10,187 bases of DNA, taken from the NCBI GenBank assembly GCA_023252065.1, contig JAHEXO010000036.1:1-10187 (forward strand), written 5' to 3'. A program made the translations under genes and the position numbers. Positions within the stretch are counted from its first letter, which is position 1. Each line of letters opens with the position of its first letter. The notes beneath the pieces are model-generated. The model was not told the origin of the DNA and searched no databases. It saw nothing but the letters and a program-made list of their open reading frames with translations. Source of the DNA: Nocardioides sp. (GTDB lineage Bacteria; Actinomycetota; Actinomycetes; Propionibacteriales; Nocardioidaceae). This document shows positions 5,729-10,187 of the stretch, one piece after another.

Positions 5729-6525
5729 CGCTCGTCGGCCTCGGTGGGGGCCCTCCAGAGCCCGCGCTCGCGCAGCACGTCCCTGAGTATGTCCGTGCGG
5801 TCGGTCATCAGCCCGTCGACACCGCGGTCGAGGAGGAGCCGCATCTCGTCGGGGTCGTCGATGGTCCACACGTGCACCGGGAGGCCGGCGGCGTGGGCGC
5901 GTCGTACCAGGCGGGGGGAGGCGATGGTGAGCCCTCCGGCCCGGTGGGGGATCTGGAGGGCCGCGACACGGCGGGTGAGCAGGCGGGCGAGGCGAGCCGG
6001 GAGCAGGACGTAGGCGGCGACCTCGACGGGGGAGGCGGACGTCGCCGCTCCGGGGACGAGCGTGCGGAACCGGCGCAGCCGCCGGCGCGAGAAGGAGCCG
6101 ATCAGGACCCGGTCGGTCAGACGGTGCTCGGTGACGTACGCCGCCAGTGGGGCGACAGCACCCGCCGCCTTGAGGTCGATGTTGAACCGGGCGTCCGGGA
6201 ACGCGTCCACCAGACCGGGCAGGGTCGGCACCGGCTCGCGGCCCGCGATCCGGACCGAGGCCAGGTCGGACCAGGCGAGGTCCTCGATCCGGCCCTCCCC
6301 GTCGGTGACCCGTTCCAGGACGGTGTCGTGGAAGGCGACCAGCACGCCGTCCGCGGTGAGGTGGACGTCGGTCTCGAGGTAGCGGTAGCCGAGCGACACG
6401 GCATGGGCGAACGCCGCCGTGGTGTTCTCCAGGCCGGTCAGGTCAGGGTGGCGTGCTCCGCCTCGGTGCGCGAAGGCGAGCACCGGCCCCTCGGGGTCGA
6501 GGAACGCGTAGCCGGTCCGGTGCAT
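5725..6525 (-). CDS. Glycerophosphodiester phosphodiesterase
   Basis: This enzyme hydrolyses glycerophosphodiesters to glycerol 3-phosphate and an alcohol. The 266-residue TIM-barrel protein shows the GDPD signature: H20-R21 (FAHRGG), E33-N34 (LENTTAAF), E51 and D53 (LETDVHLTADG) and H66-D67 (FHDTVLERVTDG), all metal or catalytic positions in the family. The next metal-site strand reads FNIDLK, with Asp where many members have Glu. The C-terminal barrel strands are VHVWTIDDPDEMRLLLDRGVDGLMTDR. There is no signal peptide, so it should act in the cytosol, probably on phospholipid turnover products. It starts 45 bases after the murA stop and overlaps the downstream transporter by 4 bases. It may be read from the murA transcript and also from a possible leaderless promoter. 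Confidence 0.95.
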   Translation of the reverse strand: MHRTGYAFLDPEGPVLAFAHRGGARHPDLTGLENTTAAFAHAVSLGYRYLETDVHLTADGVLVAFHDTVLERVTDGEGRIEDLAWSDLASVRIAGREPVPTLPGLVDAFPDARFNIDLKAAGAVAPLAAYVTEHRLTDRVLIGSFSRRRLRRFRTLVPGAATSASPVEVAAYVLLPARLARLLTRRVAALQIPHRAGGLTIASPRLVRRAHAAGLPVHVWTIDDPDEMRLLLDRGVDGLMTDRTDILRDVLRERGLWRAPTEADER

Positions 6526-6538
6526 GGCGAGGAGTATG
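6526..6538 (-). promoter_or_regulatory. Possible leaderless promoter of the phosphodiesterase gene
   Basis: On the minus strand CATACT (6538-6533) lies 7 bases before ATG 6525, and no Shine-Dalgarno sequence is present. The -35 region is weak: the nearest fit, GTGACG at 6565-6560, would need a 21-base spacer. This could serve as an internal promoter in the murA operon; confidence is low. Confidence 0.3.
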
Positions 6539-6570
6539 CCGACCGGTGGGGTCGCTCGGCGTCACCGACC

Positions 6571-8097
6571 TCAGAGGTCGCGGAAGGTCTCGATCTGGGC
6601 GCCGAGGAGGTTGAGCCGCTCGGCGAGGTCCTCGTAGCCGCGATGGATGACGTAGGTCGACCGGAGCACCGAGGTGCCCTTGGAGGCGAGCATCGCCAGC
6701 AGGACGACCACCGCCGGCCGCAGGGCGGGCGGGCACACGATCTCGGTGCCGGTCCAGCGGGTGGGGCCCTCGACCATCACCCGGTGGGGGTCGAGCAGCT
6801 TCACCTGTGCCCCGAGCTTGTTGAGCTCGACGAGGTAGATCGCGCGGTTCTCGTAGACCCAGTCGTGGATCAGGGTCTGGCCCTCGGCGACCGCCGCGAT
6901 CAGCGCGAAGAACGGCAGGTTGTCGATGTTGAGGCCCGGGAACGGCATCGGGTGGATCTTGTCGAGCGGGGCCTGGAGGGTCGACGGGTGGGTGGTCAGG
7001 TCGACCAGGCGGGTGCGGCCGTTGTCGGCGACGTACTCCTCGGAGCGGTCGTACTTGAAGCCCATGTCCTCGAGCACCGCCAGCTCGATCTCGAGGAACT
7101 CGATCGGCACCCGACGGATGGTGATCGACGACTCGGTGACGATCGCGGCGGCCAGCAGCGACATCGCCTCGATCGGGTCCTCGGCGGGCGCGTAGTCGAC
7201 GTCGACGTCGATGTCGGTGGAGCCGGTGACGGTCAGCGTGGTGGTGCCGACGCCCTCGACCACGACGCCGAGCTTCTGCAAGAAGAAGCAGAGGTCCTGC
7301 ACCATGTAGTTGGACGACGCGTTGCGGATGATCGTGGTGCCGGGGTGCAGGGCGGCCGCCATCAGGGCGTTCTCGGTCACCGTGTCGCCGCGCTCGGTGA
7401 GCACGATCGGCCGGGTCGGCACCGTCACCCGGTTGACGGCGGCGTGGTAGTAGCCCTCGGTCGCCTTGACCTCGAGACCGAACGGCCGGAGCGCCGCCAT
7501 GTGCGGCTCGATGGTGCGGGTGCCGAGGTTGCAGCCCCCGGCGTAGGGGAGCTCGAAGGTGTCGGCCCGGTGGAGCAGCGGGCCGAAGAACATCAGGACC
7601 GAGCGGGTACGACGCGCGGCGGCCTCGTCGATCGCGCTGAGGTCGAGCTCCTTGGGCGGGATGATCTCGAGGTCGCCCTCGTCGCCGATCCATCGGGTCG
7701 TCACGCCCAGGCTGCCGAGCACCTCGAGCAGCCGGTTGACCTCTTCGATCCGGGCGACCTTGCGCAGCGTGGTCCGCCCGCGGTTGAGCAGGGAGGCGCA
7801 CAGGAGCGCGACGCCGGCGTTCTTGGAGGTCTTGACGGTGATCTCGCCCGAGAGGCTGGTCGGGCCGGTGATCCGCAGGTGGGTGGGGCCGGCGCCGAGG
7901 GCCACGATCTCGGAGTCGAGGGCCGAGCCGATGCGGGCGACCATCTCGAGCGAGAGGTTCTGGTGGCCCTTCTCGATCCGGTTGACCGCGCTCTGGCTGG
8001 TGTTGAGGCGCTCGGCCAGCTGCTGCTGGGTGAGCCCGCGGTGGGTCCGCGCGTCCCGGATCAGGTTCCCGATGCGTCCCTTGAAGTCCTCGGTCAT
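6571..8097 (-). CDS. murA: UDP-GlcNAc 1-carboxyvinyltransferase (MurA) with N-terminal XRE helix-turn-helix
   Basis: MurA transfers enolpyruvate from PEP to UDP-GlcNAc, the first committed step of peptidoglycan synthesis. The 508-residue protein is about 90 longer than usual MurA. Residues 8-67 form an XRE/Cro-type HTH: TQQQLAERL (23-31), then recognition helix SQSAVNRIEKG (34-44). The MurA domain starts near residue 74. Its key residues are present: K92-N93 (SKNAG; E. coli K22-N23), loop cysteine C189 with R194 (AGGCNLGTR; C115, R120), D392 (GLNIDNLPF; D305) and R418 (YENRAIY; R331). It should be active, and fosfomycin-sensitive by having the cysteine. ATG 8097 is chosen because an ideal leaderless promoter ends there and the HTH begins right after; an in-frame ATG at 8115 would lie inside the palindrome. 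I recall similar fusions in other actinobacteria but no functional study. Confidence 0.95.
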   Translation of the reverse strand: MTEDFKGRIGNLIRDARTHRGLTQQQLAERLNTSQSAVNRIEKGHQNLSLEMVARIGSALDSEIVALGAGPTHLRITGPTSLSGEITVKTSKNAGVALLCASLLNRGRTTLRKVARIEEVNRLLEVLGSLGVTTRWIGDEGDLEIIPPKELDLSAIDEAAARRTRSVLMFFGPLLHRADTFELPYAGGCNLGTRTIEPHMAALRPFGLEVKATEGYYHAAVNRVTVPTRPIVLTERGDTVTENALMAAALHPGTTIIRNASSNYMVQDLCFFLQKLGVVVEGVGTTTLTVTGSTDIDVDVDYAPAEDPIEAMSLLAAAIVTESSITIRRVPIEFLEIELAVLEDMGFKYDRSEEYVADNGRTRLVDLTTHPSTLQAPLDKIHPMPFPGLNIDNLPFFALIAAVAEGQTLIHDWVYENRAIYLVELNKLGAQVKLLDPHRVMVEGPTRWTGTEIVCPPALRPAVVVLLAMLASKGTSVLRSTYVIHRGYEDLAERLNLLGAQIETFRDL

Positions 8098-8103
8098 GGG
8101 TAC

Positions 8104-8132
8104 ACCGTATCTCATGTGTGAGATATTGCCAC
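8104..8132 (-). promoter_or_regulatory. Leaderless promoter of HTH-murA
   Basis: On the minus strand GTGGCA (8132-8127) and TACGGT (8109-8104) are 17 bases apart, the ideal spacing. With the A of ATG 8097 as +1 they fall at -35 to -30 and -12 to -7. There is no Shine-Dalgarno sequence before the ATG. A second -10-like CAATAT (8128-8123) precedes the alternative ATG at 8115 but has a poorer -35. Confidence 0.6.
8108..8125. promoter_or_regulatory. 18-bp perfect palindrome, likely operator of HTH-murA
   Basis: TATCTCA-TGTG-TGAGATA is a perfect 7-4-7 inverted repeat. It is AT-rich in a GC-rich region and fills the spacer between the -35 and -10 boxes (-28 to -11), touching the -10. That is a classic repressor site for a dimeric XRE protein. 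The obvious candidate ligand is the HTH domain encoded immediately downstream. The palindrome is seen; the binding is inferred. Confidence 0.6.
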
Positions 8133-8149
8133 GCTCCCTAGGTCGGGTG

Positions 8150-8164
8150 TCTGGCCGGGCCAGA
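8150..8164. repeat. 15-bp inverted repeat upstream of the murA promoter
   Basis: TCTGGCC-G-GGCCAGA is a perfect 7-1-7 repeat at about -53 to -67 from the murA start, 24 bases beyond the 18-bp palindrome. It may be a second protein site or, as RNA (TCTGG/CCAGA with a 5-base loop), a terminator stem for the upstream minus-strand gene. Confidence 0.4.
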
Positions 8165-8277
8165 AAGTCCGGGCAGACGTTACCCAACCGGGCCAGGGGT
8201 CGGTCCAGTCGGCGGAGGGGGCGGGCGCGCGCCGGTACGACGTGGGCGCCGTCGGAGTCTGTTGGCCGGGGGGAGGT

Positions 8278-8439
8278 CTACAGGCCGACGGCCGCGCGCA
8301 CGTCGCTGCCGGGCATCACGCACGGGGCGCAGTCACAGCGGTCGTCGCAGACCAGGAAGGTGTGCAACGCGTGACCGCAGCGCGGGCAGGGCAGGTCGTG
8401 GGAGAGGTGCTGGTCGCTGTCGACCACGGTGTCCCACAT
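8278..8439 (-). CDS. Small cysteine-rich (zinc-ribbon-like) protein of unknown function
   Basis: The 53-residue protein has six cysteines, C18, C21, C31, C35, C37 and C40 (CPRCGH, then CDDRCDCAPC), plus H23 and H26, a pattern that suggests one or two bound metal ions. The first 15 residues (MWDTVVDSDQHLSHD) are acidic and polar. There is no signal peptide or membrane segment. I do not recognise a named family. The ATG at 8439 is preceded by a perfect AGGAGG five bases away (8450-8445), one of the best ribosome sites in the window, which argues that this small gene is real and translated. It ends at TAG 8278-8280, 180 bases before the murA start on the same strand, and may be monocistronic. 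Confidence 0.75.
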   Translation of the reverse strand: MWDTVVDSDQHLSHDLPCPRCGHALHTFLVCDDRCDCAPCVMPGSDVRAAVGL

Positions 8440-8444
8440 GGCTG

Positions 8445-8450
8445 CCTCCT
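8445..8450 (-). promoter_or_regulatory. Strong Shine-Dalgarno site of the 53-residue protein
   Basis: AGGAGG lies 5 bases before ATG 8439 on the minus strand. It fixes the start and rules out the longer upstream in-frame start near 8505. Confidence 0.8.
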
Positions 8451-8570
8451 GTCCCGGTGCGTTGATCCACTGCACCTCATGCTGCGACGTCCACGGCGAC
8501 GACACGACCGGTTCAGGTGGAAATGGCCCCTTCGGACCAGCAGAAGGAGACGAACGTCCCAGCGGATGGC

Positions 8571-8811
8571 TCAGAAGTCCCGGTCGAGGATCCCGAGCTC
8601 GCTGACCGGGGTGGCCGAGCAGGCGGTGCCCGACGGCGTCTTCGCTGGGTCGACGGGGTCCAGACCACGGTCCCGGTGCCCGTGGCGGTTGGGAGTCCGG
8701 CGAGTTGTGGGTCTGCGTGGTGAACGTCGCGCCCGAGCCGACGGCGACGGCTGTCGCGGCGGCGAGAGTGGCGAGCGGGACGAGAGTCCTGCGCGAGTGG
8801 TCAGCGGACCC
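8571..8811 (-). pseudogene. Degraded secreted-protein gene with TasA/CalY-like signal region
   Basis: In one minus-strand frame (from 8811, no start codon after the stop at 8812-8814) the peptide TLVPLATLAAATAVAVGSG continues into ATFTTQTHN. I recognise this as the signal-peptide region of TasA/CalY-like (SipW-type) secreted proteins of actinobacteria. The frame then becomes Pro/Arg-rich. A different frame carries a plausible ending, DPVDPAKTPSGTACSATPVSELGILDRDF, up to TGA 8571-8573. The intact family is much longer, so this looks like a remnant with a lost start, an internal deletion and at least one frameshift. It could also be a sequencing error or a chance hydrophobic stretch. Nothing else coding is seen in 8440-8896. 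Confidence 0.45.
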
Positions 8812-8858
8812 TCAGCCGATGTTCAAGGCCGGCTCGAGCCGCGCCGCCCGCGCGTGGC

Positions 8859-8873
8859 GCCGGTCACACCGGC
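8859..8873 (-). terminator. Possible terminator hairpin after the EntS-like exporter
   Basis: GCCGGT (8859-8864) and ACCGGC (8868-8873) form a perfect 6-bp stem around a 3-base loop, 24 bases after the exporter stop. There is no T-tract. It may end that transcript. Confidence 0.35.
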
Positions 8874-8896
8874 TCTTGGTAGGCCTCCACCCCGGC

Positions 8897-10132
8897 TCAG
8901 CAGACGAGGGAGCGGAGCGTGCGCCGGGTCGCGAACCACCAGCAGAGCGCCGACATCGTGAGCCCGCAGACCAGGGTGGCGGCGAGCACGGAGGTGTGCG
9001 CCGCCAGCAGCCCGAAGGCCGGCACCGACAGAGGGGTCAGGACCAGGTCGCCGAGACCGGTGACCGAGGAGACCCGGCCGAGGTGGGCGGCGTCGACGAC
9101 CCGGAGGAAGGCGGCGCTGAGCCAGACCGATGCGGCCCCGGCCGTGAAGCCGAGCAGGGCCATCGTGGCCACCAGAGTGAGACGCCAGCCGATGCCGACG
9201 GCGGCGATGGCCAGGCCCTGGACGACGAGCATCCGGAACGCTGCGGAGGCGCCGTACGTCGGGCGGCGGCGGATCGCGACCACGCTGCCGGCGATGGCTC
9301 CCGCGGCCAGCGCTCCGTCGGCGACGCCGACCCAGCCGGCACCCCAGCCGGAGCCGCTGACCCGCAAAGCCACGCCCAGTCCGGTCACCGGCGTCACGAA
9401 GACGTTGAGGCAGGTCAGGCCGACCACGAAGAGGCGGGCCACTTCGTCACGACGCAGGTAGGAGATGCCCTCGGTGAGCGAGTCACGCCACCGACCGTGA
9501 GTGGCGCGGGGGATCCGGAAGCGCGGCCGGACGACGGCCGCGAGCACGCCGGCGACGACGAGGAACGAGACGGCATCCAGCACCATCACGGGCACGGGCC
9601 CGCCCCAGGCGACCAGGACGCCGCCCACCGGGGCACCGAGGAGCCGCATCAGGCGGCTGGAGATCTGGTTCCAGCCCTGGACGGTACCGAGGTCGTCGCC
9701 GGCCACCACCTCGCGGACCAGGATGGCGCCGGCCGGCAGGGTCAGCCCGGCGGCGGCGCCGAAGCACACGGCGACCGCGAGCAGCAGGGGTGCTCCGTGC
9801 AGCCCGGAGGCCCAACCGGCGGCGCCGAGCGCCAGGACCAGCGCCTGGGCGACCTGGCCGGAGACCAGCAGCACGCGAGGGTCGTGCCGGTCGGCGAGCA
9901 CGCCACCGAGCAGCACGAGCAGAGCCTGGGGCACCATCTGCGCGCCGAGCACGAGGCCGGCGACGCCGGGGGAGAAGGTGTGCACCGCCGTCCAGGCCAG
10001 GGCCACGCTCCACGCGTAGTCGCCGAACCACGAGATGCCGACAGCCGCCAGCCAGGTGAGCACCATAGGGTCGCGGCGCACCGGTGGTGGCGGCGGCCCG
10101 ATCAGCTCAGGGGCCGTGGGTGCGGTGGTCAC
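8897..10132 (-). CDS. MFS exporter, EntS-like (MFS_3) family
   Basis: The 411-residue membrane protein has about 12 hydrophobic segments. Between helices 2 and 3 it carries the MFS motif A, GGVLADRHDPRVLLVSG (near residues 75-91), in the form typical of the enterobactin-exporter (EntS/MFS_3) branch. GWNQISSRLMRLLGAPVGGVL near residues 153-173 is the second characteristic block. Members export siderophores, macrolides or other small molecules; the substrate here is unknown. The N-terminus is Pro-rich and cytosolic (PELIGPPPPPVRRDP). The start is the GTG at 10132, which overlaps the stop of the gene before it (GTGA); a Shine-Dalgarno site is not evident, so it likely depends on coupling. An internal ATG at 10066 is less likely. 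The gene ends in a region of decayed sequence. Confidence 0.9.
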   Translation of the reverse strand: MTTAPTAPELIGPPPPPVRRDPMVLTWLAAVGISWFGDYAWSVALAWTAVHTFSPGVAGLVLGAQMVPQALLVLLGGVLADRHDPRVLLVSGQVAQALVLALGAAGWASGLHGAPLLLAVAVCFGAAAGLTLPAGAILVREVVAGDDLGTVQGWNQISSRLMRLLGAPVGGVLVAWGGPVPVMVLDAVSFLVVAGVLAAVVRPRFRIPRATHGRWRDSLTEGISYLRRDEVARLFVVGLTCLNVFVTPVTGLGVALRVSGSGWGAGWVGVADGALAAGAIAGSVVAIRRRPTYGASAAFRMLVVQGLAIAAVGIGWRLTLVATMALLGFTAGAASVWLSAAFLRVVDAAHLGRVSSVTGLGDLVLTPLSVPAFGLLAAHTSVLAATLVCGLTMSALCWWFATRRTLRSLVC

Positions 10133-10187
10133 GGGCGCACGGGCTCGCTGGGGAAGGCGCGGGCGACGGCCCGCACCGGACGTCGTA
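10129..10187 (-). CDS. C-terminal end of an unidentified protein upstream of the exporter
   Basis: On the minus strand an open frame enters from the window edge and ends at TGA 10131-10129 with the peptide RRPVRAVARAFPSEPVRP. Its stop overlaps the exporter start in a GTGA, the same coupling seen at other junctions here, which is the main reason to believe it. Eighteen residues are too few to identify it. Confidence 0.5.
   Translation of the reverse strand, partial: RRPVRAVARAFPSEPVRP

Noticed and set aside
5872..8121. A 749-codon open frame on the plus strand opposite the phosphodiesterase and murA genes
   Set aside because: It is the antisense shadow of two clear enzyme genes. Its translation is rich in Gly, Glu, Arg and His, with no domain pattern. 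High-GC codon bias keeps such frames open.
8242..8961. A plus-strand open frame across the cysteine-rich gene and the decayed region
   Set aside because: It has an Arg/Gly-rich translation with no domain, overlaps a better-supported minus-strand gene with a strong ribosome site, and runs into the exporter gene.

Overview
The window is very GC-rich, its genes use G/C almost exclusively at third codon positions, and it carries rbpA and a polyprenol-phosphate-mannose synthase. This points to an actinobacterium; the gene content looks like Nocardioidaceae or a relative, but the genus is an inference. No rRNA, tRNA, CRISPR array, insertion sequence or phage gene is visible.

Plus strand, 1-3686. 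The window opens with the last codons of a probable lysine 5,6-aminomutase beta subunit (kamE). It overlaps kal (3-aminobutyryl-CoA ammonia-lyase), so this is the tail of a lysine-fermentation-type operon, closed by a strong hairpin at 513-537. A 444-base gene-free stretch follows. It is rich in inverted and direct repeats and holds scattered cobalamin-riboswitch-like pieces that do not add up to a convincing riboswitch. Next is a tightly coupled cell-envelope operon: lnt (apolipoprotein N-acyltransferase), ppm1 (polyprenol monophosphomannose synthase) and fxsA, each overlapping the next by 4 bases. Lnt and Ppm1 are the separate versions of the two domains fused in Mycobacterium tuberculosis Ppm1. 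lnt appears to be read from a leaderless transcript.

Minus strand, 3726-10187. rbpA converges on fxsA, with a shared hairpin terminator between them. Its upstream region has a GGAAC-N18-GTT promoter of the SigR/SigH oxidative-stress type and two overlapping, mutually exclusive inverted repeats in the leader. Upstream lie a UMF1/Atg22-like MFS transporter and a glycerophosphodiester phosphodiesterase joined by a 4-base overlap, then a MurA enzyme fused to an N-terminal XRE helix-turn-helix domain. Farther out are a 53-residue cysteine-rich protein, a degraded secreted-protein gene, an EntS-like MFS exporter and the tail of one more gene coupled to it.

The most notable item is the HTH-MurA fusion. 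A perfect 18-bp palindrome (7-4-7) sits between the -35 and -10 boxes of its own leaderless promoter. This suggests that the first committed enzyme of peptidoglycan synthesis may repress its own gene, perhaps in response to substrate state. That is a hypothesis from sequence, not an established system.
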